In this document: positions 1-9,081 of the stretch, one piece after another
Numbering within the stretch: the stretch's first letter is position 1
Layout: every line of letters starts with the position of its first letter
Assembly (NCBI GenBank): GCA_947084935.1
Contig: CAMTUH010000001.1
Coordinates: 248,001 to 312,000, forward strand
Length of the DNA stretch: 64,000 bases
DNA from: CAMTUH01 sp947084935
Lineage (GTDB): Bacteria; Pseudomonadota; Gammaproteobacteria; Coxiellales; Coxiellaceae
Direction of reading: 5' to 3'
The notes under the pieces: model-generated
What the model was told of the DNA's origin: nothing
Database searches by the model: none
Seen by the model: only the letters and a program-made list of their open reading frames with translations
Translations under genes and position numbers: made by a program

Positions 1-376
1 TATCTAAAACTTTTTCATTATGATACAGCGGTTTTAAAGGGTCATCCACTGGTGGCATTTTATTTGGTGCGACAAGATCAATACAAAGATTAATTTCGTG
101 GTGATCGAGAGTTGCGCGTTCACCCAATAATTGAGACACGTCAACAACACCCACGCCTGTGATCATGAGCATGTTTTGGGTAAGCGACGGGCAAGAGCCA
201 ATCAATTTTCCGTTTTGCTTTGCTATTTCCACAACATCGTCACTCACGAGTGTGTGCTTTCGATCGAGTAAACTGAGTGTAAGCTCGCTTTTCCCGATGT
301 CGTGTGATCCGGTAATGAGTACGCCGAGCGTATCGATCACCAATAAATTGCCGTGTATCGTGTGATTATAAGTCAA
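1..376 (-). CDS. hprK: HPr kinase/phosphorylase-like protein, partial (runs off left edge)
   Basis: Read from the reverse complement: an open frame of about 125 codons that starts at a TTG (376-374), overlaps the lptB stop, and continues past the window edge. It shows an IHG start, a P-loop-like stretch ending IGKSE, the SDD motif and a GVGVVDV stretch, all in the order known for the C-terminal kinase domain of HprK, which phosphorylates the PTS protein HPr on serine. No N-terminal HprK domain precedes it, as in the short alphaproteobacterial forms. The P-loop reads GSHDIGKS where GxxGxGKS is usual, and the usual RG of the signature is TG, so activity is uncertain. The TTG start is inferred from the lack of ATG or GTG upstream of the conserved region. 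Confidence 0.7.
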   Translation of the reverse strand, partial: MTYNHTIHGNLLVIDTLGVLITGSHDIGKSELTLSLLDRKHTLVSDDVVEIAKQNGKLIGSCPSLTQNMLMITGVGVVDVSQLLGERATLDHHEINLCIDLVAPNKMPPVDDPLKPLYHNEKVLD

Positions 377-1091
377 ATTCATGCCCCAGATACACTTCGC
401 GAACGTCTTTGTTGGCTAAAATTTCGCTGGGTTTTCCTGTGGCGATGATACTGCCTTCGTTGACGATATACGCGCGTTGACAAATATCTAACGTTTCTCG
501 CACGTTGTGGTCAGTAATTAAAATACCAATGCCGCGATCGCGTAAATGAATAATAATGCGTTTAATATCGATGACGGAAATAGGGTCAATTCCGGCAAAA
601 GGTTCGTCTAAGAGAATAAATTTAGGATCCATCGCCAAGGCGCGCGCGATTTCAACGCGGCGTCGTTCACCACCGGAGAGGCTGAATCCAGGAATCTTGC
701 GTAAATGTCCGATGTGAAATTCTTGCATCAGGCTCTCGCATTTTTCTCGACGCTGTTTTTTCGATAAATCATCGCGTAATTCAAGAATGGCCAGAATGTT
801 GTCCTCGACAGACAACTTACGGAAAATGGAAGTCTCTTGGGGGAGATAACCAATCCCCAATCGCGCGCGTTTATGCATGGGGTATTGGCTGATGTTGATA
901 TCTCCCAAATACACTTCACCGTTATCGGGAGAAATCAAACCGACAATCATGTAAAAACTCGTTGTCTTTCCAGCGCCGTTGGGGCCGAGCATTCCTACCA
1001 CTTCATTGCTGATACTGATGGAGACGTCTTTAACAACTTGGCGGGATTTATAGCTTTTTTGTAGGTTTTTCGCGCTTAAAATAGTCGGCAT
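366..1091 (-). CDS. lptB: LPS transport ABC ATPase LptB
   Basis: Cytoplasmic ATPase of the LptB2FG complex that extracts lipopolysaccharide from the inner membrane. 241 residues, the usual family length. Walker A GPNGAGKTT is at 36-44, signature LSGGE at 138-142, Walker B with DEPFAG at 162-167 and the H-loop histidine at 195. It lies 5 bases downstream of lptC in the block kdsD-kdsC-lptC-lptB, and its stop overlaps the start of the HprK-like gene. Confidence 0.95.
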   Translation of the reverse strand: MPTILSAKNLQKSYKSRQVVKDVSISISNEVVGMLGPNGAGKTTSFYMIVGLISPDNGEVYLGDINISQYPMHKRARLGIGYLPQETSIFRKLSVEDNILAILELRDDLSKKQRREKCESLMQEFHIGHLRKIPGFSLSGGERRRVEIARALAMDPKFILLDEPFAGIDPISVIDIKRIIIHLRDRGIGILITDHNVRETLDICQRAYIVNEGSIIATGKPSEILANKDVREVYLGHEFDL

Positions 1092-1096
1092 AGTGT

Positions 1097-1753
1097 TTAA
1101 TTTTTAGGTTTTCTTTTATGATACCAGATATACGACTTTCTTGTCGAAGAAGTGTTTTTAGTCTCTTTTTTAGGTACTTCTTCAGCCGTTTCTTCACCGT
1201 CGTAAAAACCTTGTGAATGGGAAAACAATTTTATGACGCCGGTCTTTAAATTGGCTTCCATGCCCGTGCCTTTGACGAGGGAACCGGGCCTCACGATGGT
1301 GACCGGGTCGTCAGTCGTTGCGGTGGATTGCGGCGGGTGTATGGTTGCGGTGGTCGTGAGGATCGTGGTTTCCGGATTGTCCGGTTCAGCGGGTTGATGG
1401 ATGTGAACGTCATCGCGCAAAAATACGGAATTGATGCCGTCTCGGCTCGTTCCGTGTTCGGCCGTAATGTACCACGGAACACGTTCACTCGTATAAATCA
1501 TGAAATTCGGTTGAGCGAATACCGCAGAATTTTGATTCGGATAGTGAATGACTTTTGGCGTGAGTAAATGGCTGTGCAGATTTCCTTGGTCATCGTATTC
1601 TGAATAATCCACGTTAACCATGAAGGCGTCGGGGCGTTGATTTAATTGTTGCGTGGGTGGAGGCGATTCGTGTTGAGTACTGCGCAGCATGAACAATGTG
1701 CTCAACGAGGCAGCGATTATTAAAAATAAACTTAACCAAAAGTTTCGGTTCAT
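1097..1753 (-). CDS. lptC: LPS export bitopic protein LptC
   Basis: 218 residues with one N-terminal membrane anchor (about residues 5-23) and a periplasmic part matching LptC, which passes LPS from LptBFG to LptA. The N-terminal NFWLSLFLIIAASLS segment and the following SxYDDQGN...L region are typical. It overlaps kdsC by 4 bases. The tail after about residue 185 is rich in Glu, Lys and Thr and looks like a family-external extension. In most gammaproteobacteria lptA follows directly, but here lptB does. Confidence 0.85.
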   Translation of the reverse strand: MNRNFWLSLFLIIAASLSTLFMLRSTQHESPPPTQQLNQRPDAFMVNVDYSEYDDQGNLHSHLLTPKVIHYPNQNSAVFAQPNFMIYTSERVPWYITAEHGTSRDGINSVFLRDDVHIHQPAEPDNPETTILTTTATIHPPQSTATTDDPVTIVRPGSLVKGTGMEANLKTGVIKLFSHSQGFYDGEETAEEVPKKETKNTSSTRKSYIWYHKRKPKN

Positions 1754-2271
1754 GACCCTCTATTCCAAATATGAGTTTGCAGTGACAATATCATCTCGCA
1801 AATTTCGCGCACAGCGCCTTCCCCCCCCGAACGTTTCGTCTGGTAATCGGCAGCTTTTTTGACGGTATCGACAGCATTTTTTACGGCAATAGCAAGCCCG
1901 ACGCGTTCCAAAACCGGAAGATCGGGTAAATCGTCGCCCGCAAAAGCCGTCATTTCAGGCGTTAACTGCAAATCGGTTAGCAATTTTTCGAAAGCCGTTA
2001 ATTTATCTTTTTGCCCCTGATAAATGTGTTTGATACCCAATTCCTGCATACGAGTCTGTACGGCAACGCTGTCTCGGCTGGAAATTATGGCAACGTCAAC
2101 GCCGGTTTGTTGTAAACGCTTGATGCCCAACCCATCGTGAACGTGAAAAAACTTTAATTCTTTGCCATCGGACGTATAACAAATTTTTCCGTCGGTTAGG
2201 ACGCCATCGACGTCGAGAATCAGGAGTTTAATTCGGCGCGCTTTTTGTCGGAGGGCGGAATCGATCGTCAT
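1750..2271 (-). CDS. kdsC: 3-deoxy-D-manno-octulosonate 8-phosphate phosphatase KdsC
   Basis: HAD-superfamily phosphatase that removes phosphate from Kdo-8-phosphate in lipid A core synthesis. 173 residues, without a cap domain as usual for KdsC. Catalytic DVDGVLTDG has Asp20 and Asp22, and the GDDLPDLPVL motif near residue 116 supplies the Mg2+-binding aspartates. The start follows directly on the kdsD stop and the end overlaps lptC, which fits one transcript. Confidence 0.95.
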   Translation of the reverse strand: MTIDSALRQKARRIKLLILDVDGVLTDGKICYTSDGKELKFFHVHDGLGIKRLQQTGVDVAIISSRDSVAVQTRMQELGIKHIYQGQKDKLTAFEKLLTDLQLTPEMTAFAGDDLPDLPVLERVGLAIAVKNAVDTVKKAADYQTKRSGGEGAVREICEMILSLQTHIWNRGS

Positions 2272-3285
2272 TTACGTCATGCCCACGCGAAGCAAATCGT
2301 GCATGTGTACGACTCCCAAGGGAAGACGTTGGTCGTTGACCACTACCAATGAAGTAATTTTATGTTCGTGCATCATTTTCAGTGCTTCAGCGGCTAATAA
2401 GTGTCGCGAAACCGTGATGCCGACTTCCGTCATGACTGCGCCGATTTGCGTCTTATGGATATCGTGTCCTTGATCAAGTGTGCGGCGAAGGTCGCCATCA
2501 GTAAAAACACCTACAAGCCGACCCTGGTCGTCAACGATGGTAGTCATGCCCAAGCTTTTTTTAGTAATTTCAACCAAGGCTTCGTCTAAAGGGCACGTGT
2601 GTTTGACGAGTGGCATGGAGTCGTTTGCGTGCATGATATCATCGATGGTCAACAGAAGCCGTCGTCCCAAAGAACCGCCGGGGTGAAAGCGCGCAAAATC
2701 ATCCGCCGTAAATCCGCGCGTTTGCAGCAGTGTAATGGCAATGGCATCACCCAGGACCAACATGGCGGTAGTGCTGGACGTGGGTGCGAGCCCCAGGGGG
2801 CATGCTTCTTGTTCAACGCTGGCGTCCAGGGTTGTGGTGGCCACGCGCGCCAACGTCGATTGCATCTGGCCTGTGATCGCGACGAGGGGGATGTTGAGTT
2901 GCTTGACAGTGGGTAATACATTAATGACCTCTGGGGTCTCGCCCGAATACGAGATAGCCATTACGACGTCGTTCTCCGTGATCATGCCGATATCGCCATG
3001 GCTGGCTTCCCCAGCATGGACATAAAAAGCGGGGGTTCCTGTGCTTGCTAAGGTTGCGGCAATTTTTTTAGCAATATGCCCGGATTTGCCCATTCCCAGA
3101 ACGACAACGCGGCCTTTGCAGTCGAGAATTAAGCGGCACGTGGTGGAAAAATTTTGACCAATTCGGTCGTGGAGTTGCTTAATCGCTTGCTCTTCGATGG
3201 CGATAACAGCCTTTCCGAGCTGGCATAAGTTCTCGCCCTCTCGCAAGCTTTTAGATCCTGTCGCACTTTCTACTATATGGGTCAT
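2272..3285 (-). CDS. kdsD: D-arabinose 5-phosphate isomerase KdsD
   Basis: Makes arabinose-5-phosphate from ribulose-5-phosphate, the first step to Kdo. 337 residues: an N-terminal SIS sugar-isomerase domain (about 40-180, with GMGKSGHIAKKIAATLASTG and HAGEASHGD) followed by two CBS domains (about 215-337). It is the first gene of the minus-strand block and is divergent from murA across 171 bases, which must carry both promoters. Confidence 0.95.
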   Translation of the reverse strand: MTHIVESATGSKSLREGENLCQLGKAVIAIEEQAIKQLHDRIGQNFSTTCRLILDCKGRVVVLGMGKSGHIAKKIAATLASTGTPAFYVHAGEASHGDIGMITENDVVMAISYSGETPEVINVLPTVKQLNIPLVAITGQMQSTLARVATTTLDASVEQEACPLGLAPTSSTTAMLVLGDAIAITLLQTRGFTADDFARFHPGGSLGRRLLLTIDDIMHANDSMPLVKHTCPLDEALVEITKKSLGMTTIVDDQGRLVGVFTDGDLRRTLDQGHDIHKTQIGAVMTEVGITVSRHLLAAEALKMMHEHKITSLVVVNDQRLPLGVVHMHDLLRVGMT

Positions 3286-3391
3286 AGTGGCGGTAACTCA
3301 GCAGGATCTAGTAGGCAGTGTGTCATGATTTCGGTATTATAACCCGAGTTCTGGCTGAGCGTAAGGTCGCCGGTCTGAGCTTGCTATAAAT

Positions 3392-3400
3392 TGCTATAAT
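3392..3400 (+). promoter_or_regulatory. Candidate extended -10 promoter of murA
   Basis: The string TGCTATAAT is a perfect extended -10 (TGN plus TATAAT) 56 bases before the murA ATG. No good -35 hexamer stands 17 bases upstream, which extended -10 promoters tolerate. Assignment is by motif only. Confidence 0.45.
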
Positions 3401-3456
3401 GAACATATAATGATCACTCGCAGACTTTGTTATTCGTCCGGAGATAAGGACATTTC

Positions 3457-4761
3457 ATGGACAAATTAGTTATTACTGGCGGCATTGCGTTAAACGGCAC
3501 GGTTCGAATATCCGGGGCTAAGAATGCCGTTTTACCCGTTTTGGCCGGTACGCTACTGATTGAAGAACCCATTACGCTGAGTAACATTCCTCACCTCAAC
3601 GACGTCACCACGATGATGGAATTGTTGGGTCGCATGGGGGCGCAAATCACCGTGGGCGAGCGTATGAATATCGAAGTGGATTGCTCGCGAATGAACAACA
3701 TGCATGCCCCCTATGAATTGGTGAAAACCATGCGTGCGTCGATATTAGTGTTAGGGCCATTACTATCGCGATTTGGCAGCGCGGAGGTTTCGCTGCCGGG
3801 AGGTTGTGCGATTGGGTCGCGCCCGGTGGACGTACACATCGATGGCATGCGTGCACTGGGTGCTGAGATCGAAGTAGAAAATGGTTTTATTCGAGGGTCC
3901 GTGGACGGTCGTTTGAAAGGAACCGAACTCAATTTGGGAAAAATTACGGTGACTGGCACGGAAAATTTAATTATGGCGGCGGTTTTAGCGGAAGGACAAA
4001 CCATCATCCACAACGCCGCGTGCGAACCCGAAGTGCAGGATTTAGTGAATTTCCTGAATAAAATGGGTGCACGAATTGATGGTGCGGGTACCGATACGGT
4101 TGTGATTGATGGCGTTGATCGTTTGTCGGGAGGAAATTACGCGATTATGCCGGATCGAATTGAGGCGGGGACTTATTTAACTGCAGCGGCCATGACGCGG
4201 GGGTGTGTGCGCATTAAAGACGTGGTTCCAAAAACCTTGGGCGCCGTGCTTGGAAAATTACGCGAAGCCGGCGCTAAAATTAAAATCGGTGAAGATTGGA
4301 TCGATTTAGACATGGAAGGGCGAAGACCCAAAGCCGTCGATGTAGCCACAGCACCTTACCCCGAATTTCCCACTGATATGCAAGCACAACTGATGGCGAT
4401 GAATGTAGTAGCAGACGGTGAATCGGTGATTACGGAAACCGTTTTTGAAAATCGATTTATGCACGTGCATGAGATGCGTCGCATGGGTGCCGAAATAAAA
4501 TTAGACGGCAACAAAGCGTGGATCCGAGGAAAAGAAATATTGACGGGAGCGCCCGTGATGGCCACCGATTTACGCGCGTCGGCGGGACTGGTGTTGGCGG
4601 GGCTGATGGCAAACGGCAACACGATCGTCGATCGCATTTACCACATTGATCGCGGCTACGAATGCATCGAGGAAAAACTGTCTCAACTCGGCGCCCACAT
4701 TCGCCGGGTTTCTTCAAAAATTTACGCTGCTGAATACACGTCAAAATCTTCTGAAAGTTAG
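3457..4761 (+). CDS. murA: UDP-N-acetylglucosamine 1-carboxyvinyltransferase MurA
   Basis: Transfers enolpyruvate from PEP to UDP-GlcNAc, the committed step of peptidoglycan synthesis, in the cytoplasm. 434 residues, slightly longer than the usual 419-420. Lys22-Asn23 and the catalytic Cys117 in LPGGCAIGSRPVD are present, so a fosfomycin-sensitive form is expected. It has its own promoter region and an ATG preceded by a purine-rich GGAGATAAGG stretch. The following spacer to the 913-residue gene holds a weak GGGG/CCCC hairpin at 4763-4776. Confidence 0.97.
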   Translation: MDKLVITGGIALNGTVRISGAKNAVLPVLAGTLLIEEPITLSNIPHLNDVTTMMELLGRMGAQITVGERMNIEVDCSRMNNMHAPYELVKTMRASILVLGPLLSRFGSAEVSLPGGCAIGSRPVDVHIDGMRALGAEIEVENGFIRGSVDGRLKGTELNLGKITVTGTENLIMAAVLAEGQTIIHNAACEPEVQDLVNFLNKMGARIDGAGTDTVVIDGVDRLSGGNYAIMPDRIEAGTYLTAAAMTRGCVRIKDVVPKTLGAVLGKLREAGAKIKIGEDWIDLDMEGRRPKAVDVATAPYPEFPTDMQAQLMAMNVVADGESVITETVFENRFMHVHEMRRMGAEIKLDGNKAWIRGKEILTGAPVMATDLRASAGLVLAGLMANGNTIVDRIYHIDRGYECIEEKLSQLGAHIRRVSSKIYAAEYTSKSSES

Positions 4762-4852
4762 CCGGGGTAAAGCCCCTTCAGATTTTCTTAATGTCAAGGT
4801 GGTATGCTTTTAAGCACTTTCAACCCTAATCCTAATATAAAGGTGGCAAGGT

Positions 4853-7594
4853 ATGAGTAGAGCAATGCGTGATGCAGCCAATTCATCGCTGGTTCCAGTC
4901 GAAATAGCGGGTCAATATGCAGCTCAATATAAAGAAACGTTGCTGAGCGTATTAGAGAATTTTTCACAACAATTCAAAAACAGCGACAAAAAGAGCGAGT
5001 TGAGTAAGAAACTTTCTGATTTCATTGAAGCGGTTAAGAAGGGCGATTCTTTAGGTAAACTGTCATTCAAGGATTTAGTGGATGTACTGGGCGAAATAGG
5101 AAACATAACTTTAGCTTACTGGGATCAATTAATCTGGGGCACCAAACAGAGCGAATATATAGAATATACATTTAATGCCTCAACAATAACACAATTAAAA
5201 AAATTGCCCGAGCCCATGTTACACACCAACCTTTCACCATGGATCATGTTGCTGCTGAATGAGCGTCAAAAGGAAGAGATTTTTAATTTAGCAAAACAAG
5301 AGCTGAAAATAAAACAAGAGCTGGAAGCAAAAAAAGGTTCTCAAATTCTCTTCGATATTACCGATGATATGCTCTCTATTACTTGGAATGGAGGTCGAAG
5401 TTCAGAGATTGATGATGCTTTAGTATACATTTTAAGCTATTTAAATTTATTACCGACATCTTTTCTGGTGAGCACAAATATTTTCCGTTCTCTGCATAAC
5501 ACGTCACATTCTTGGCCACTCAGAGCGCTGTCGCTTGGCTCTAAAGATACTCCGCCTTTTACCCGAGCTGTTTATGACTTTAGTTTCCAAGAGGAACTGA
5601 AGTATGCTGCAAACGAGTCAGAAGGGGTTTTTTCAAATAGTGCTGCCAACTTTCGTGTTATTGCGGATATCCCTCTTTCAGCGGATCAAAAGCAGAAATT
5701 AACTGACATTCTCACAGAAGCTGGTTTTCGCGATGTGCGAAATGATGAACCCACGTTTCCTCATTACCTACTTGAAGAGGGGGAGGAGGGTAATGATACC
5801 CTTTATCTGATTTCTACGGAACGTGACGTTACTGAAACCCAACTCACGCAAGTGCGTAAACAGCTGATTGATCTAGGAATCGAGGGAGTGGAGTCGTTTA
5901 TCGCCACCCCCTTTGATGCTTCAAATTTCCGTGCGATCGGTATTACTGGGCCGAAAGACAGCATTGACCAATGCAAAACGAAAATAGCTATAGCGAAACA
6001 GTGCAAAGAAATAGACGATGAGCTCAGCAAAGCAGCACACAAAATTGAATACGGACCCGTGCGAGCAAGCTTCCTTGCTGGAGCTACTCATTTAAACAGT
6101 GCCACTGAGAGTACCGCTATAACCACGCAAAAAATCGTGACTATAAAAAACTCAGCGGGAAACAAATTGAATAAAATTTTGAAAATTCCGCAACTTACTA
6201 CCACTCTGTGGAGTCCCGATGGGAAGGTCATTGTTGTTGCTCCCATTATTATCATCGATAGTAAAGGAACTTTAGACACAGTCGACCACGAGATAAGGCG
6301 TATTCCGACTTCCGGTATGCCGCCGATACAATATATGAATAAGGCGACTGTTGATTTGAAAAAGTGGCAGAATGATGATGGCTACTTCTGGTGGTGGCCA
6401 ACGTTCAGACGTGCTGTCATTGGCAGTTCTATTCCTGTAATAACATTCACCCCTAAAGAGTGTATCGAGTTTGGTAGTGATGATCACGACAATGTGGAAT
6501 TACTGCAGATTGAATTAGAAAGCATTCGATCGCTATTGCCAGTTACGTCGGAACCTTGCTCGGGTTCCACCTCTGATTTTCAAGATAAGTGCACAAGAAG
6601 TCGTGGGAAAAGTCTGAAAGGAGGAGTGGGAACAACCGTGAACGACACTCACGTGATTCAAGCGGTGGTCTCCAAAACCCGAGCGTCGGTAGATCCAGGC
6701 ACATTCCTTTTCTACTTTGGAGCTAAGCATGAGCTCATTGCTTATTTCACGATTACAGTGTCCCAAGAAGCTACTGCAGATGAAATCAAAGGAATCTTTG
6801 AAAAGGGTGTCAACTCTATAAAAGACAATATGATTATGAGAGGAAAACAAACGTATCGATTGCATCAGTTGGATGAGTTAGGGCTCCAATTACCTCCAGT
6901 AGATCGATTTACTCGCGTGATGTGTCACCAAAAGATTTTCTTTGCTGAGGGTTCTTCTTTCATCACGACCGAAAACCCACCCTTAGCAGAAAAGTTAACG
7001 ATGTTAAGAGATCAATTGATTGAAATTTTTGAGCAGATTGCGGGTGAGCGCACTGATCTAGAATTACAAGACTGCATTGAATGGTTTAAATTAGCGTTAT
7101 CTGAAAAAGAACTGGAAAGTTACACGGGTGAATCGCCAGTATCCGAGCTATCCATTTTTCACTTATTACTTTTAGTAAAAGTATTGAATCGTATTAATTC
7201 TAATCCAGCGGTTGAGCGCCTTGGGACGAATTCCAATAGCAGCTTTTTCGTTTCGAGTGGCAGTGATCCAATACCCGTTTCAGTCATTTTCCGGGAATGT
7301 CTTTTGGACGTAAGGAATCAGTGGGGTAACTACTCTGAACATGGTCTAATCTTAAACGATATATTAAACGCTATTGCCGCAGAGATACACAAAACTTTTC
7401 CCCAGTTCCAACTTGAAAGATCGGAAGAAATTAAAAACGGTTCTGACTTAGAGAAGAGCGGAATTGAAAGAACAATTCAACAATACGTACAAAAAATGGA
7501 TTTATTGATCGAGCTGACTGGAAAGTTAGGTGACGAAATAAAGAGATCGACGACATCAAGTTCTGCCGATGCAGGTTTAAGGCTTAGTGCGTGA
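4853..7594 (+). CDS. Large protein of unknown function (913 residues)
   Basis: I do not recognise a family. The protein has no signal peptide and no obvious membrane segment. The N-terminal 120 residues are helical and charged (KKSELSKKLSDFIEAVKKGD). A middle part (about 270-390) contains two ferredoxin-like stretches, PLSADQKQKLTDILTEAGF and TETQLTQVRKQLIDLGIEG, which may be related repeats. The C-terminus is polar with a Ser-rich tail. The start is supported by AAGGTGGCAAGGT ahead of the ATG. It sits alone between murA and the convergent htrA gene with a terminator after it. Position and lack of homologues known to me suggest lineage-specific sequence; a secreted effector is possible but not shown. 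Confidence 0.75.
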   Translation: MSRAMRDAANSSLVPVEIAGQYAAQYKETLLSVLENFSQQFKNSDKKSELSKKLSDFIEAVKKGDSLGKLSFKDLVDVLGEIGNITLAYWDQLIWGTKQSEYIEYTFNASTITQLKKLPEPMLHTNLSPWIMLLLNERQKEEIFNLAKQELKIKQELEAKKGSQILFDITDDMLSITWNGGRSSEIDDALVYILSYLNLLPTSFLVSTNIFRSLHNTSHSWPLRALSLGSKDTPPFTRAVYDFSFQEELKYAANESEGVFSNSAANFRVIADIPLSADQKQKLTDILTEAGFRDVRNDEPTFPHYLLEEGEEGNDTLYLISTERDVTETQLTQVRKQLIDLGIEGVESFIATPFDASNFRAIGITGPKDSIDQCKTKIAIAKQCKEIDDELSKAAHKIEYGPVRASFLAGATHLNSATESTAITTQKIVTIKNSAGNKLNKILKIPQLTTTLWSPDGKVIVVAPIIIIDSKGTLDTVDHEIRRIPTSGMPPIQYMNKATVDLKKWQNDDGYFWWWPTFRRAVIGSSIPVITFTPKECIEFGSDDHDNVELLQIELESIRSLLPVTSEPCSGSTSDFQDKCTRSRGKSLKGGVGTTVNDTHVIQAVVSKTRASVDPGTFLFYFGAKHELIAYFTITVSQEATADEIKGIFEKGVNSIKDNMIMRGKQTYRLHQLDELGLQLPPVDRFTRVMCHQKIFFAEGSSFITTENPPLAEKLTMLRDQLIEIFEQIAGERTDLELQDCIEWFKLALSEKELESYTGESPVSELSIFHLLLLVKVLNRINSNPAVERLGTNSNSSFFVSSGSDPIPVSVIFRECLLDVRNQWGNYSEHGLILNDILNAIAAEIHKTFPQFQLERSEEIKNGSDLEKSGIERTIQQYVQKMDLLIELTGKLGDEIKRSTTSSSADAGLRLSA

Positions 7595-7636
7595 GTGAAT
7601 GTAGAAATTCCCGGGTTACGTCCCGAAACATGGCCT

Positions 7637-7684
7637 GCCCCGCGCAGGCGAAATAACCTCGCCACTTGGGGCGGGGATTTTTAT
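7637..7684 (+). terminator. Terminator-like hairpin between the 913-residue gene and htrA
   Basis: Two nested stems (CCCCGC 7638-7643 with GCGGGG 7671-7676, and GGCGA 7647-7651 with TCGCC 7659-7663) are followed by ATTTTTATT. It fits a rho-independent terminator for the plus-strand gene and lies just beyond the stop of the convergent htrA gene. Confidence 0.55.
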
Positions 7685-9033
7685 TGATCTTGCTGAATCA
7701 CTAAGAATAATTGTCCATTTCCACGCGAAACTTTAAGCAGTAGCTGATTGGATTTGCTGTCCGCAATTTGAATTAATTTTTGAACGGTTGGTGTCGATTC
7801 GCCATTCGCGCTGATGATCACATCGCCGGGGATGAGTCCTGCTAAAGCACCACTGCTGCTGTCGTCCACGCTGATGACGAGTACACCGTCGAGTACACTG
7901 CCGTCGGGTTCGAGATCGCTGAATTTTTGTAAGCGCATGCCGGCAATAAAGGGCAGAGCGCGTTCTTGCAGCAGCGTTTTTGGATTCGCGATGACTGCTT
8001 TGAGTTCTCGGGTTTTGTGGTCGCGCAATACCGTGAGATGAACCAACGTACCGGGACGCACTAATCCCAGTATGTTGTGCAATTGTTCCGAGCTATCAAT
8101 GCCCGTGTTGTTAACTGATTCGATAATGTCTTGTACGTGAAACCCTGCTGCCGCTGCGGGACTATCGGGAACGACTTCGGTGACGATTGCACCGCGGTTG
8201 TGTTTCAGGTGCATGGCGTCGGCGAGTTCTGGCGTAATATTTTGTGCCATCACACCGAGCATGCCGCGCTCGACTTTGCCGTATTGGATGAGTTGTTCGG
8301 CGACGCTGTTGACCATGTCGCTCGGTATCGCAAAACCAATACCGATGTTACCCGAAGACGGTGAAACAATAGCCGTATTGATACCGACTAATTTTCCTTG
8401 CAGGTCGAGTAAAGCGCCGCCCGAATTTCCCGGATTAATGGGCGCATCGGTTTGAATAAAGTTCTGGAAGCTGTCGATGCGCGGCTCCGATCGATTGAGT
8501 GCACTGACGACACCCGATGTCACCGTTTGCGTCAATCCAAAAGGACTTCCAATGGCGACGACAAAATCACCCACTTTTAATTGATTGGAATCGCCGACGG
8601 TGATTGCAGTGAGGTGATTGGCGTGTATTTGAATAACGGCAATATCAAAACCGTCGTCTTTACCGATTAATTTTGCGCGGTAGCGTCGCCCGTCTTTGAG
8701 CGTCACGATCATGATTTCTTGATCTTTGACGACGTGTGCGTTGGTGACGATGTAACCTTTTTCGGCATTAATAATCACACCCGAACCCACGCCGACGACT
8801 TTTGTCGGGGGTGACGGATCGAGTTGCGGTTGCAGGGGGTTATCGGCTTGCGGAATAATTTTTTCAACGGCGATGTTGACTACGGCCGGGGTCGCGGTGC
8901 TTAACATTGGTGCCAGACTGGGCATCGTTTTTCCAGCGACGTTGGAGGGTAGGTAAGCCATACCCAGTGCCAGTGAGGGTAACGGCAGGAGACTGAGTGT
9001 GCCCGCAAGAATTAAGTGAGATAATTTCTTCAT
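7681..9033 (-). CDS. degP: Periplasmic HtrA/DegP-family serine protease
   Basis: Periplasmic quality-control protease. 450 residues with an N-terminal signal sequence (about 1-23), a trypsin-like domain with triad His100 (TNAHVV), Asp130 (DIAVI) and Ser204 (GNSGGALL), then two PDZ domains (about 250-340 and 370-445). This two-PDZ layout is that of DegP/DegQ/MucD rather than DegS. It is a single gene, with 48 bases separating it from pgeF upstream. I cannot tell DegP from DegQ or MucD from sequence alone. Confidence 0.93.
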   Translation of the reverse strand: MKKLSHLILAGTLSLLPLPSLALGMAYLPSNVAGKTMPSLAPMLSTATPAVVNIAVEKIIPQADNPLQPQLDPSPPTKVVGVGSGVIINAEKGYIVTNAHVVKDQEIMIVTLKDGRRYRAKLIGKDDGFDIAVIQIHANHLTAITVGDSNQLKVGDFVVAIGSPFGLTQTVTSGVVSALNRSEPRIDSFQNFIQTDAPINPGNSGGALLDLQGKLVGINTAIVSPSSGNIGIGFAIPSDMVNSVAEQLIQYGKVERGMLGVMAQNITPELADAMHLKHNRGAIVTEVVPDSPAAAAGFHVQDIIESVNNTGIDSSEQLHNILGLVRPGTLVHLTVLRDHKTRELKAVIANPKTLLQERALPFIAGMRLQKFSDLEPDGSVLDGVLVISVDDSSSGALAGLIPGDVIISANGESTPTVQKLIQIADSKSNQLLLKVSRGNGQLFLVIQQDQ

Positions 9034-9081
9034 ATTAACAACTCGATATCGGTGACATTAAAAGAACTTTATTCTACCGGT

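Noticed and set aside
159..365. Plus-strand frame of 68 codons near the left edge
   Set aside because: Antisense to the HprK-like frame, which has recognisable motifs.
8677..8686. Second ops-like string GCGGTAGCGT on the plus strand
   Set aside because: It lies antisense inside the htrA gene, lacks the flanking G on both ends, and no operon starts there; chance match.
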